A stretch of 56,345 nt of DNA. Source: Desulfobacteraceae bacterium (GTDB lineage Bacteria > Desulfobacterota > Desulfobacteria > Desulfobacterales > JAABSP01). Shown here piece by piece: positions 17,147 through 25,430 of this stretch; the first letter of the stretch is position 1, and each line of letters begins with the position of its first letter. The stretch is from positions 1 through 56,345 of the forward strand of contig JAABSP010000032.1 in the NCBI GenBank assembly GCA_011390345.1. The letters are read 5' to 3'. Both the position numbers and the translations under genes were made by a program. The notes under the pieces were generated by a model, which saw only the letters and a program-made list of their open reading frames with translations, was not told where the DNA came from and made no database searches.

Positions 17147-17659
17147 TCAGAGATCCGCTTCATCGGTTTTATCGAGTTCGATCCCCACCGATTTCGGGTC
17201 CATGATCTTCGCCAGCCGCTGGAGCGCGCTTAAAATCATGGTCTGCTCCCAGTTCTCCAGCTTTCCGAACCCGTCGATGAAATTCTGCTGGAGCGGATAG
17301 GGCGCGGATTCCAGAAGTCCCCGGCACTCCTCCGTGACCGTCACATAGACCCGGCGCTTGTCCAGGGTGCTCCGCTGCCGTTTGATCAGCCCCCGCTTTT
17401 CCAGCCTGATCAGAATATTGGTCACGGTCCCCTGGCTCAGGCTCGTGGCCTTTGCCAGATGGCTGACCGTGATCTCCCCCAAAGCTGCAATCTCCTGGAG
17501 AATAACGAGCTGTGGCCCCGTAATCCCGTGATTTCTGAGCAGAAACCGGGAATAGAGATCCATGAACTGGATGATCTGCCTAAGGTAGGTCAGCACCTCA
17601 TGGCAGACAAGCCAATCTGCGCTGGAAGTCCTCTCTGTTTTTCCTTCTGTATTTTCCAT
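17147..17659 (-). CDS. MarR family transcriptional regulator
   Basis: The protein reads MENTEGKTERTSSADWLVCHE and has a central winged helix-turn-helix (GITGPQLVILQEIAALGEIT, then VSHLAKATSLSQGTVTNILI and the wing KRQRSTLDKRRVYVTV), as in MarR. The 170-residue start at 17659 is chosen because a promoter-like TTGACT/TAAGAT pair lies just upstream, within a longer frame that would begin with TTG at 17743. It is convergent with the nif ferredoxin gene and divergent from the P-loop ATPase of the 2-oxoacid oxidoreductase operon, so it may regulate that operon. The effector is unknown. Confidence 0.85.
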   Translation of the reverse strand: MENTEGKTERTSSADWLVCHEVLTYLRQIIQFMDLYSRFLLRNHGITGPQLVILQEIAALGEITVSHLAKATSLSQGTVTNILIRLEKRGLIKRQRSTLDKRRVYVTVTEECRGLLESAPYPLQQNFIDGFGKLENWEQTMILSALQRLAKIMDPKSVGIELDKTDEADL

Positions 17660-17715
17660 GTTCCACTTTTCAATTATTTCAGTATCTCCTGCCTTCTCGC
17701 TTCCCAAAATCCTAA

Positions 17716-17743
17716 ATCTTATTTCCCTTTCCAATAAAGTCAA
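17716..17743 (-). promoter_or_regulatory. Putative promoter of the MarR gene
   Basis: Minus strand TTGACT (17743-17738), a 16-nt spacer and TAAGAT (17721-17716), about 57 nt before the chosen start. Matches are 5/6 and 4/6. It lies only 24 nt from the divergent promoter at 17768, so one bound regulator could affect both. Confidence 0.45.
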
Positions 17744-17767
17744 GCCCCGATTGATTTTTGAAAAAGC

Positions 17768-17796
17768 TTGACAGGCCCCTCTTTTAAAACTACAAA
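17768..17796 (+). promoter_or_regulatory. Putative sigma-70 promoter of the vor-like operon
   Basis: TTGACA (17768-17773, perfect -35), 17-nt spacer, TACAAA (17791-17796, 4/6). The start site would be near 17803, about 63 nt before the first gene at 17866. Confidence 0.55.
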
Positions 17797-17865
17797 GGAT
17801 TGTTACAGTTCGGGAACATGAAGTTGCACTTAAAGTATATCGACTTGAATTTATAGTTTTTATTT

Positions 17866-18564
17866 ATGGATATCAACCTCGGCGGAATCGTCATCATCGT
17901 TGGAAACTACGGCAGCGGAAAGACCGAGGTGGCCGTCAACCTTTCGGTCCACCAGCGGTTGGCCGGAAAAGAGGTGCGCATCGGCGACCTGGACCTGGTC
18001 AACCCCTACTTCCGCACCCGGGAGGCGAGGAAACCCCTTGCCGATCTGGGCATCGACGTTGTGCTGCCACCCAAGCAGTACATGCATGCGGACCTGCCGA
18101 TCCTCACCCCTGAGATCGCGGGGATGATCCGCCGCCCCTCCGAGCTGACCCTCTTGGATGCCGGCGGCGACGATGTGGGCGCGACCGTGCTTTCGGCCTT
18201 AACGGATCACCTGAAAGGGAAGACCCCCCATGTGCTGCAGGTGGTCAACCCGTTTCGGCCCTTTACGGAGAGCATCGAGGGATGCCTGAAGATCCGGTCC
18301 GAGATCGAAGCGGCCTCCCGCCTTTTGGTCACCGGGATCGTCGGCAATGCAAATCTCATCGACGACACAACGGCTCAGGATATTGAAAACGGGGCCGAAT
18401 TCGTCAGAGATCTTGCCGAAAAGAGCGGGCTGCCCCTGGTCTTCATCACCGCTGAGAAATCCCTGATGCCGAAGATCGACAAAGAGCGCATCCCCTGTCC
18501 GATCCTGACAATCGACCGGCAACTGGTCCCGCCGTGGAAGAAGGCGGGGAGGTTTTCCCCGTGA
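17866..18564 (+). CDS. CobQ/MinD-like P-loop ATP-binding protein next to 2-oxoacid oxidoreductase
   Basis: A 232-residue protein with a Walker A-type loop GNYGSGKTEVAVNLSV near residues 13-28, DLDLVNPYFRTREAR and a later LLDAGGDDVGATVLSAL, which places it in the deviant-Walker cobyrinate synthase/MinD superfamily. Proteins of this shape are commonly found beside vor/kor gene sets in deltaproteobacteria, as here. Its role there is not established to my knowledge; cofactor or iron-sulfur assembly or assembly control is a guess. No membrane segment is seen. Confidence 0.8.
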   Translation: MDINLGGIVIIVGNYGSGKTEVAVNLSVHQRLAGKEVRIGDLDLVNPYFRTREARKPLADLGIDVVLPPKQYMHADLPILTPEIAGMIRRPSELTLLDAGGDDVGATVLSALTDHLKGKTPHVLQVVNPFRPFTESIEGCLKIRSEIEAASRLLVTGIVGNANLIDDTTAQDIENGAEFVRDLAEKSGLPLVFITAEKSLMPKIDKERIPCPILTIDRQLVPPWKKAGRFSP

Positions 18565-18676
18565 AAACCCCGGTTCCGAATCCAGGAAAACATATCATAC
18601 AAGAGATATTACCGGACATATAAACTATATCCAGAAATTATATCCAGGAAACCATGCCATCTTAAAGGAGTTTTTC

Positions 18677-18916
18677 ATGGCATCAAAAAATTACGACCAT
18701 ACCATCGACAATGACCGGTGCAAAGGCTGCGGCCTCTGCGTCACGGTCTGTCCCAAGAATGTTCTGGAGATCTCGGAAACGGTCAATGCCAAGGGCTATT
18801 TTCCCGTTTACCGGGCGCGGCCCGATGACTGCATCTACTGCACCACCTGCTGTATCATGTGTCCGGATGTGGGCATCACCATCGAAAAAACCGAAGAAGA
18901 AGACGCGCCTGCCTGA
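18677..18916 (+). CDS. vorD: 2-oxoacid:ferredoxin oxidoreductase delta (2x4Fe-4S ferredoxin) subunit
   Basis: A 79-residue ferredoxin-like subunit with two CxxCxxCxxxC motifs: Cys15, 18, 21, 25 (CKGCGLCVTVC) and Cys52, 55, 58, 62 (CIYCTTCCIMC). It starts after AAAGGAG. It heads the four structural genes of the oxidoreductase and relays electrons from the thiamine-pyrophosphate site to ferredoxin. The vor symbol follows the closest family name; the substrate could be 2-oxoisovalerate, 2-oxoglutarate or another 2-oxoacid. Confidence 0.88.
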   Translation: MASKNYDHTIDNDRCKGCGLCVTVCPKNVLEISETVNAKGYFPVYRARPDDCIYCTTCCIMCPDVGITIEKTEEEDAPA

Positions 18917-18976
18917 ATTGAGCGGACCGAGATCATTAGAAAGAAAATCAGGAAGAAAAAATCAGGAAGAAAAAAT

Positions 18977-20047
18977 ATGGGTAAAAAGATTCTGATGAAA
19001 GGAAACGAGGCCATCGGCGAGGCCGCGATCCGCGCGGGATGCCTCAATTATTTCGCATATCCGATCACCCCCCAGTCCGAAGTTGCCGAATATCTGGTCA
19101 AGCGGATGCCGGAAGTGGGCGGCGTATTTGTACAGGGAGAGAGTGAAGTGGCTGTGGGCTACATGATCTTCGGCGCTTCGGGCGCAGGAGCCCGGGTCTT
19201 CACCACCTCCTCCAGCCCCGGGGTCAGCCTCATGAGCGAGGCCATCAGCTACATCGCGGGAGCCCAGTGCCCCGCGGTCTTCGTCAACATCATCCGCGGA
19301 GGCCCCGGCCTCGGCGGCATCCTTCCGTCCCAGGGGGACTATTTCCAGGCCACCAAGGGCGGGGGCCACGGAGACTACCATATGCTCGTCATGGCCCCGG
19401 CCAGCGTGCAGGAGGCCGTGGAGATGGTGATGCTGGCCTTTCCCCTGGCCGAGAAATATAGAAACCCGGTGATGATTCTGGGCGACGGCCTGATCGGTCA
19501 GATGATGGAGCCGGTGGAGTTCCCGGACGATCTGCGGACCGAGCCGACGAATAAAGATAGTTGGGCCACCAGCGGCATGAAGAGCCGGGGCTCGACAGAG
19601 CGGAACCTGGTCAAGTCCTTATATCTGGACCCGACCCAGTTGAACGACCACAACCTGAATCTCAAGGCCAAATATGATCAGATGAAGGCCGAAGAGGTCC
19701 GGTATGAGCCGTATAACACGGACGGAGACTACAAAATCCTGATTGTCAGCTTCGGCACCATGAGCCGGGTCTGCCGCACCGCGATCGACTTCTTGAAAGA
19801 AGAAGGGATCGAGGTCGGGATGATCCGTCCCCAGACCGTCTTTCCCTTTCCCGATGCCCCGATCCGTGATGCGGCCGTAAAGGAGAGCTGCAAAGCCGTG
19901 ATCAGCATCGAGATGAACATGGGCCAGATGGTCGAAGATGTCGAACGGTGTTTAAAGGGGCAGCGGCCCGTCCACTGGTACGGCAAGTGCGGCGGCGATG
20001 TGCCCACCCCCGAGGAAATCATGGAAGTGATCAAGGAGCGGTTATAA
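18977..20047 (+). CDS. vorB: 2-oxoacid:ferredoxin oxidoreductase alpha subunit (VorB/KorA type)
   Basis: A 356-residue subunit starting MGKKILMKGNEAIGEAAIRA, with YPITPQSEVAEYL and the conserved GPGLGGILPSQGDYFQATKG. These are hallmarks of the pyrimidine-binding and domain II region of the alpha chain. Its stop overlaps the next start (TAATG). The gene order delta-alpha-beta-gamma is typical for Vor/Kor enzymes that decarboxylate 2-oxoacids to acyl-CoA, or run in the reverse, reductive direction in anaerobes. Confidence 0.92.
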   Translation: MGKKILMKGNEAIGEAAIRAGCLNYFAYPITPQSEVAEYLVKRMPEVGGVFVQGESEVAVGYMIFGASGAGARVFTTSSSPGVSLMSEAISYIAGAQCPAVFVNIIRGGPGLGGILPSQGDYFQATKGGGHGDYHMLVMAPASVQEAVEMVMLAFPLAEKYRNPVMILGDGLIGQMMEPVEFPDDLRTEPTNKDSWATSGMKSRGSTERNLVKSLYLDPTQLNDHNLNLKAKYDQMKAEEVRYEPYNTDGDYKILIVSFGTMSRVCRTAIDFLKEEGIEVGMIRPQTVFPFPDAPIRDAAVKESCKAVISIEMNMGQMVEDVERCLKGQRPVHWYGKCGGDVPTPEEIMEVIKERL

Positions 20048-20805
20048 TGGCAAAGACCTTTAAAAAGCCCGAAGCCCTTTCGGATGCGCATACCCATTAC
20101 TGCCCCGGCTGCACCCACGGCGTCATCCACCGGCTGGTGGCCGAGGCCATCGACGAGCTGGGCCTAAGAGACATGACTGTGGGCATCGCGCCCGTGGGAT
20201 GCGCGGTGCTGGCATACAATTATTTTACCTGCGACTTTCAGGAGGCGGCCCACGGACGGGCCCCGGCAATGGCCACCGGCATCAAAAGGGTCCGGCCCGA
20301 CCTGATCGTCTTCACATACCAGGGAGACGGAGACCTCGCAAGTATCGGCATGGGAGAGATCATCCATGCGGCCAACCGGGGGGAGAAGTTCACCGCGATA
20401 TTTGTCAACAACGCTGTTTACGGCATGACCGGCGGCCAGATGGCCCCCACCACCATGCCGGGCCAGCGGACAACCACATCCCCGGCCGGAAGAGACATCC
20501 TCGACACCGGGATGCCCATCCGGATGGCCGAACTCCTCTCCACCCTGAAGACCCCGAGCTATATCGCGCGGCAGGCGGTGCTCCGGCCCAAATACATCAC
20601 AAAGGCCAAAAAGGCGATTAAAAAGGCCTTTCAGTACCAGATGGAGAACCGCTGCTTCACCTTTGTGGAGGTGGTGAGCACCTGCCCCACCAACTGGGGG
20701 ATGTCGCCGCTGGAGTCCTTGGAATGGGCCGAAAAGACCCTGCTGCCCTACTACCCGCTCGGGGAGTTCAAGACCCCGGAACAGGAGGAACAAGATGCAG
20801 CATGA
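20047..20805 (+). CDS. vorA: 2-oxoacid:ferredoxin oxidoreductase beta (TPP-binding) subunit
   Basis: A 252-residue protein from ATG 20047, overlapping the stop of the alpha gene. It has CPGCTHGVIHRL (Cys19 and Cys22) and the thiamine-pyrophosphate motif GDGDLASIGMGEIIHAANRG followed by NNAVYGMTGGQMAPT. It lacks its own ferredoxin domain, consistent with a separate delta subunit. It overlaps the gamma gene by 11 nt, suggesting translational coupling. Confidence 0.92.
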   Translation: MAKTFKKPEALSDAHTHYCPGCTHGVIHRLVAEAIDELGLRDMTVGIAPVGCAVLAYNYFTCDFQEAAHGRAPAMATGIKRVRPDLIVFTYQGDGDLASIGMGEIIHAANRGEKFTAIFVNNAVYGMTGGQMAPTTMPGQRTTTSPAGRDILDTGMPIRMAELLSTLKTPSYIARQAVLRPKYITKAKKAIKKAFQYQMENRCFTFVEVVSTCPTNWGMSPLESLEWAEKTLLPYYPLGEFKTPEQEEQDAA

Positions 20806-21331
20806 AGTGATGTTTGCCGGTTTCGGGGGCCAGGGGATTCTCTCCATCGGAAAGATCCTGGCCCATGCGGCCATGGAGTCGGGGTATGAGGTGGCATGGG
20901 TCCCCTCCTACGGCCCGGAGATGCGCGGGGGAACGGCCTATTGTCTGGTGGTGATAAGCGACCGGCCTATCGGCTCGCCCATCATCAAGAATCCCAAACA
21001 TCTGATCGCGATGAACCTCCCCTCCTTGAAGAAGTTCGCACCCGTGGTCAAGCCGAACGGCGTTGTACTGATCAACAGCTCCCTGGCCCCGGAAAGGTCC
21101 GGCAGAGATGATGTGGACGAGATCCGGGTTCCGGTCTCTGACATCGCAAAGGATCTGGGCAGCATCCGGGCCGCAAACATCGTGGCCCTGGGCTCATTTG
21201 TGGCCAGAAGCAAGATTCTCGACTTTGAAAGCATCCGGGAGGCGGTCAAAGAGGAGTTCCGCAACAAGGAGAAGCTGATCCCCCTGGAGATGGAAGCCCT
21301 GGACCGGGGCAAAGCCGAAGCCCTGAAATAA
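20795..21331 (+). CDS. vorC: 2-oxoacid:ferredoxin oxidoreductase gamma subunit
   Basis: A 178-residue gamma chain (MQHEVMFAGFGGQGILSIGK) with the GFGGQG signature at residues 9-14, SYGPEMRGGTAYCLVVIS, and VLINSSLAP. It completes the four-subunit enzyme. The start lies inside the end of the beta gene. Length is normal. Confidence 0.92.
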   Translation: MQHEVMFAGFGGQGILSIGKILAHAAMESGYEVAWVPSYGPEMRGGTAYCLVVISDRPIGSPIIKNPKHLIAMNLPSLKKFAPVVKPNGVVLINSSLAPERSGRDDVDEIRVPVSDIAKDLGSIRAANIVALGSFVARSKILDFESIREAVKEEFRNKEKLIPLEMEALDRGKAEALK

Positions 21332-21344
21332 ATTAAGGATCACC

Positions 21345-22478
21345 ATGAGAGAGCGGGCTATTAAAGAGGGGGCCACGAAAGAGCGGGCAATGAAACTGCG
21401 GGTTCCGGAGCATATTCAACGCATAGCCCCCTATGTGCCGGGCAAGCCCATCGAGGAGCTGGAGCGGGAGTATGGCATCAGAGATTCCATCAAACTTGCG
21501 TCCAATGAAAACCCGCTCGGCCCCTCTCCCGGGGCTGTGGCCGCGATTCAAAAGGCGGTCGCAAATCTCCACCGGTATCCGGACGGCGGCGGCTATGTGC
21601 TGGTCCGGCGTCTCGGTCAACATCTGAATGTCCGGCCGGACCAGATCGTCCTCGGCAACGGATCCGATGATATCATCAGCATGCTCTCCCGGGTTTTTTT
21701 GGGCCCCGGCGACGAGGTGATGATGCCCAAATCGGCCTTTCTGATGTATGAGATCATGGCGCACTGCGATGGCGGGGCATGCGTTCATGTTCCCTTGAAG
21801 GAGCTGGGCATCGATCTGGCGGCAATGGCCGAGCGGCTGACGCCAGAGACCCAGATAATCTTCCTGACCCATCCGAACAATCCGACTGGCGCACCCCTTT
21901 ACAGGGAAGAGTTCGAGGCTTTCCTGGATCGGGTTCCGCGGGATGTGATCGTGGTGGTGGATGAGGCCTACATCGAATTTCTGCGCGCTGAGAATTGCGT
22001 CAACGGCCTCGACTACATCGACGGAGAGAAGCCGGTGGTGGTGCTCCGGACCTTTTCCAAAGCCTATGGCCTGGCAGGGCTCCGTATCGGCTACGGGGTG
22101 ATGCCTGCGCGGGTGGCCGAGGTCCTCAACCGCATCCGGCAGCCCTTCAATACCAGCCTGCTGGCCCAAGCCGGGGCCGCCGCGGCACTGGATGATGTCG
22201 AATTTCTGGAGAAGACGGTCCGGCTGGTCCACGAAGGGCTCGATTATCTCCATGAAAAGCTTTCCCGGCTGGGGCTGAAGAGCTACCCGAGCCAGGCCAA
22301 TTTTCTGATGTTTCGCTCTCCCATGCCGGCAGATGACCTCTTCGAGGCCATGCTTCGAAAAGGGGTGATAGTCCGCTCCATGCGCTCCTACGGCTTTTTG
22401 GATCATATCCGGGTCAATGTCGGGCTTCCCGAGGAGAACCGGCGGTTCATCCGGACACTGGAAGAGATCCTGAGATGA
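21345..22478 (+). CDS. hisC: Histidinol-phosphate aminotransferase
   Basis: A 377-residue PLP aminotransferase of fold type I. Visible are KLASNENPLGPSPG, LTHPNNPTG, VVVDEAYIEF and the PLP-lysine motif RTFSKAYGLAGLRIGYG, all typical of HisC. It converts imidazole-acetol phosphate to histidinol phosphate. The start at 21345 has TTAAGGATCACC upstream; a second ATG at 21390 would give a more usual length (362), because residues 1-15 are a repetitive charged stretch. It overlaps cmk by 4 nt. No other his gene is nearby. Confidence 0.9.
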   Translation: MRERAIKEGATKERAMKLRVPEHIQRIAPYVPGKPIEELEREYGIRDSIKLASNENPLGPSPGAVAAIQKAVANLHRYPDGGGYVLVRRLGQHLNVRPDQIVLGNGSDDIISMLSRVFLGPGDEVMMPKSAFLMYEIMAHCDGGACVHVPLKELGIDLAAMAERLTPETQIIFLTHPNNPTGAPLYREEFEAFLDRVPRDVIVVVDEAYIEFLRAENCVNGLDYIDGEKPVVVLRTFSKAYGLAGLRIGYGVMPARVAEVLNRIRQPFNTSLLAQAGAAAALDDVEFLEKTVRLVHEGLDYLHEKLSRLGLKSYPSQANFLMFRSPMPADDLFEAMLRKGVIVRSMRSYGFLDHIRVNVGLPEENRRFIRTLEEILR

Positions 22479-23146
22479 GAGAGCTGCTGATCACCATCGA
22501 CGGCCCGGCCGGTGCGGGAAAATCGACCATCAGCCGGATGCTGGCGGATCGGCTTGATTATCGGTATATCGATACTGGCGCCCTCTATAGGGCTGTCGCG
22601 CTGGCCGCAGACCGGATCAAGCTCTCCGGCGATGAAGAAGATGCGGTCTTTGAAGACCTTTGCCGGGGGCTTCGGATCGAATTCGTCCGGGAGGATCAGC
22701 CGGCGGAAAAACAGACCCGGCTGATGCTTGACCGGGAAGATATCACCGATCAGATCCGAACCCCGGAGCTGACCATGCTGGCGTCCAAGGTGTCGGCAAA
22801 GGGGCCGGTGCGGAAATTTCTGCTTGAAGTGCAGCGGGCACTGGGGCGGGAGAAGGCCGCGGTCTTTGAGGGGCGGGATATGGGGACAGTTGTCTTTCCC
22901 GAGGCCGATCTCAAATTTTTTCTGGATGCCTCCCCCGAAGCCCGGGCCCGGCGCCGGTATGAGGAGCTGAAACCTTTTCGGTCCGATCTCACCTGTGATA
23001 TGGTGCTGGAAGAGATCAACCGCAGGGACCAAAACGATTCCAGCCGGGCGCTTTCCCCCCTGAAGCCTGCGGTTGATGCAATTCTGATTGATTCTACAGC
23101 GCTTTCTCCGGCCGGGGTTGTGGAGAAGATGCTCTCCTTTTTTTAA
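22475..23146 (+). CDS. cmk: Cytidylate kinase
   Basis: A 223-residue nucleoside monophosphate kinase starting MRELLITIDGPAGAGKSTIS (P-loop at about residues 10-17), then YRYIDTGALYRAVAL and EGRDMGTVVFPEADLKFFLDA, which bind CMP. It phosphorylates CMP and dCMP. It precedes rpsA, a pairing conserved in many proteobacteria. ATGA overlaps with hisC. Confidence 0.95.
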   Translation: MRELLITIDGPAGAGKSTISRMLADRLDYRYIDTGALYRAVALAADRIKLSGDEEDAVFEDLCRGLRIEFVREDQPAEKQTRLMLDREDITDQIRTPELTMLASKVSAKGPVRKFLLEVQRALGREKAAVFEGRDMGTVVFPEADLKFFLDASPEARARRRYEELKPFRSDLTCDMVLEEINRRDQNDSSRALSPLKPAVDAILIDSTALSPAGVVEKMLSFF

Positions 23147-23194
23147 GTGCCTTGATTTTCTGTGGGGTAATTTCCCATTTTTTCAAAAAAAGTG

Positions 23195-23222
23195 TTGATC
23201 TTTTCAAAAGTATTGCTATATT
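23195..23222 (+). promoter_or_regulatory. Putative sigma-70 promoter of rpsA
   Basis: TTGATC (23195-23200), 16-nt spacer, TATATT (23217-23222), in the AT-rich cmk-rpsA gap. The start site would be near 23229, leaving a leader of about 60 nt. Matches 4/6 and 5/6. Confidence 0.5.
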
Positions 23223-23288
23223 TACTGAGTTATACTGTATGCAGCGCATACAGAAGAAAAAAAGGCTAAGGGGGATATACAATTTTTT

Positions 23289-25268
23289 ATGGAAAACATT
23301 ACAAGTAACCGAGATGAAACCGAAGAACTGCAGGAAAACGAAGTATCCGAAGTCGCGGTAGCGGAGAATGAAGCCGAAACGGCCGAGGTCGCGGTAGAGG
23401 AGAACGAAGCCGAAACGGCCGAAGATGCGGTGGCGGAGAGCGAAGCCGAAACGGCCCCGGAAGAGAATCTGGGCGAGAATCCGGAAGAGGAGACCGTTGA
23501 CGCGGTCATTTCCGCGCCGCCGGAAGAGAATGTGGACCCTTTCGCTTCGATCGAAGAAGAGATGGCGGAAGAGGATGCCTTCGAGGGCGAAGAGAGCATG
23601 GAGCAGCTCATGGATATGTATGAGGAGAGCTTCAAGCGCTTTGCCGAAGGAGAGGTCGTCACCGGCCGGGTCATCTCGGTGGACCGGGATCATGTGCTCG
23701 TGGACATCGGCTACAAATCCGAGGGGCAGATCTCCATCCATGAATTCCGGAACCAGGAGGGGGACGCGGCCGTCGAGGTCGGGGATTCCGTGGAAGTGAT
23801 GGTGGAGTTCTGGGACGACGAGGAAGAGGTCGTCAACCTCTCCAAGGAGAAGGCCGAAAAGGTCAAGGTCTGGGATGCCATCAAACAGGCATACGAGGCC
23901 GAGGGCACGGTGGAGGGAACCATCACCAACCGGGTCAAGGGCGGCTTTTCCGTGGATATCGGGGTTCAGGCGTTTCTGCCGGGCTCCCAGGCAGATCTTC
24001 GGCCCATCCGCAACCTTGACGAGATGGTCGGCAAGACTTTCGAGTTCAAGATCCTCAAGTTCAACCGGAAACGGAGCAACATCGTGCTCTCCCGGCGGGT
24101 GCTGCTGGAGGCCGAACGGGAGGAGCAGCGGTCCAAAACCCTCGAATCGATTCACGAAGGCAAAGTGGTCGAAGGGATCGTCAAGAACATCACCGAATAC
24201 GGCGTATTTGTCGATCTCGGCGGTGTGGACGGTCTGCTGCACATCACCGACATCTCCTGGGGGCGTGTAAAACACCCCTCGGAACTCTTCTCCATCGGCG
24301 ACAAGATCGAAGTCAAGATTCTGAACCTGGATCTGGAGAAGGAGCGGGTATCCCTGGGCATGAAGCAGCTCACGGAAGATCCGTGGAGCCATGCGGCCGA
24401 ACGGTATCCGGTCGGCTCCCACATCAATGGCCGGGTGGTCAGCCTCACCGACTACGGCGCATTCGTGGAGCTGGAAGAGGGGATCGAGGGTTTGATCCAT
24501 GTATCCGAGATGTCCTGGACCCGGAAGATCCGCCACCCCTCCAAGGTGGTCACGGCCGGCGAGGATGTGGAGGCCGTGGTTCTCGACATCAAGCCCGAAA
24601 GCCGCAGGATCTCTTTGGGAATGAAGCAGGTTGTCCCCAACCCGTGGGATGTGATCAGCGAGAAGTATCCGGTGGGAACGACCATCGAGGGGCGGATCAA
24701 GAACATCACCGATTTCGGGATCTTCATCGGGATCGACGAGGGGATCGACGGGCTGGTGCATATCTCCGACATCTCCTGGACCAAGCGGATCAAGCATCCT
24801 TCCGAGATCTACAAGAAGGGCGACATCGTCCGGGCCATTGTGCTGGATATCGAAAAGGATAACGAGCGGTTCTCCTTAGGCATCAAGCAGCTCCAGTCTG
24901 ACCCGTGGGAGACCGTGGACGAGCGGTATGATGTGGGCAAGGAGATCACCGGAACCGTCACCAACGTCACCGACTTCGGCATCTTCGTGGAGCTGGAGGA
25001 GGGGATCGAGGGGCTGGTGCATGTCTCCGAGATCAGCAAGGAGAAGATCAAGACCCCGATCGGCCGGTACAATGTGGGCGATGTGATCACCGCCAAGGTG
25101 ATGAACATCAACAGCGACGAGCGCCGCATCGGCCTTTCCGTGAAGCGGCTCGACGAGGATGATGACCAGGCTCTGTTGAGCGAGTATGTCAACAAGATCG
25201 GGCCTGCCACATCCACCTTCGGGGAGATCCTCCGGGAGAACCTCAAGGAGAAGCTCAACGAGAAGTAA
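23289..25268 (+). CDS. rpsA: 30S ribosomal protein S1 with acidic repeat-bearing N-terminal extension
   Basis: A 659-residue S1, about 100 longer than the 557 of E. coli. From about residue 118 onward there are six S1 RNA-binding domains with repeated VTDFGIFVELEEGIEGLVHV-type cores (for example NITDFGIFIGIDEGIDGLVH). Residues 1-110 are highly acidic and include three 12-residue repeats at 21-56. S1 binds mRNA and supports initiation. GGAAAACATT begins the coding region after a weak ribosome-binding site (AAGGGGGAT). A strong terminator follows. The acidic tail has no assigned function. Confidence 0.95.
   Translation: MENITSNRDETEELQENEVSEVAVAENEAETAEVAVEENEAETAEDAVAESEAETAPEENLGENPEEETVDAVISAPPEENVDPFASIEEEMAEEDAFEGEESMEQLMDMYEESFKRFAEGEVVTGRVISVDRDHVLVDIGYKSEGQISIHEFRNQEGDAAVEVGDSVEVMVEFWDDEEEVVNLSKEKAEKVKVWDAIKQAYEAEGTVEGTITNRVKGGFSVDIGVQAFLPGSQADLRPIRNLDEMVGKTFEFKILKFNRKRSNIVLSRRVLLEAEREEQRSKTLESIHEGKVVEGIVKNITEYGVFVDLGGVDGLLHITDISWGRVKHPSELFSIGDKIEVKILNLDLEKERVSLGMKQLTEDPWSHAAERYPVGSHINGRVVSLTDYGAFVELEEGIEGLIHVSEMSWTRKIRHPSKVVTAGEDVEAVVLDIKPESRRISLGMKQVVPNPWDVISEKYPVGTTIEGRIKNITDFGIFIGIDEGIDGLVHISDISWTKRIKHPSEIYKKGDIVRAIVLDIEKDNERFSLGIKQLQSDPWETVDERYDVGKEITGTVTNVTDFGIFVELEEGIEGLVHVSEISKEKIKTPIGRYNVGDVITAKVMNINSDERRIGLSVKRLDEDDDQALLSEYVNKIGPATSTFGEILRENLKEKLNEK
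23349..23456 (+). repeat. Three 36-bp tandem repeats in the rpsA N-terminus
   Basis: Units at 23349-23384, 23385-23420 and 23421-23456 encode EVAVAENEAETA, EVAVEENEAETA and EDAVAESEAETA. The units differ at a few positions, and the last 15 bases (GAAGCCGAAACGGCC) are the same in all three. Confidence 0.95.
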
Positions 25269-25322
25269 CCGGTCTTTGTCCGGCTGTGAAGATTGTCGGA
25301 TTTACCGGATCAGGAGATCATA

Positions 25323-25365
25323 AAAAGGGGCGCCCGCAGGTTCGAAATGCGGGAACGCCCCTTTT
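25323..25365. terminator. Bidirectional intrinsic terminator between rpsA and the Sua5-family gene
   Basis: AAAAGGGGCG (25323-25332) pairs with CGCCCCTTTT (25356-25365), and CCCGCA pairs with TGCGGG inside; the loop is 9 nt. A run of A on one side and T on the other lets it serve both convergent genes. Confidence 0.9.
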
Positions 25366-25430
25366 GTATTCAATGAAGGTCTGAAGTTTGCCGCCTGGGG
25401 TTTCAACCCAATGCTCGATTGAAAATCGCC

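Noticed and set aside
23289-25268. rpsA repeats as an assembly artefact only
   Set aside because: The three 36-bp units differ from each other and the frame is kept through all of them, so they look like a genuine expansion.
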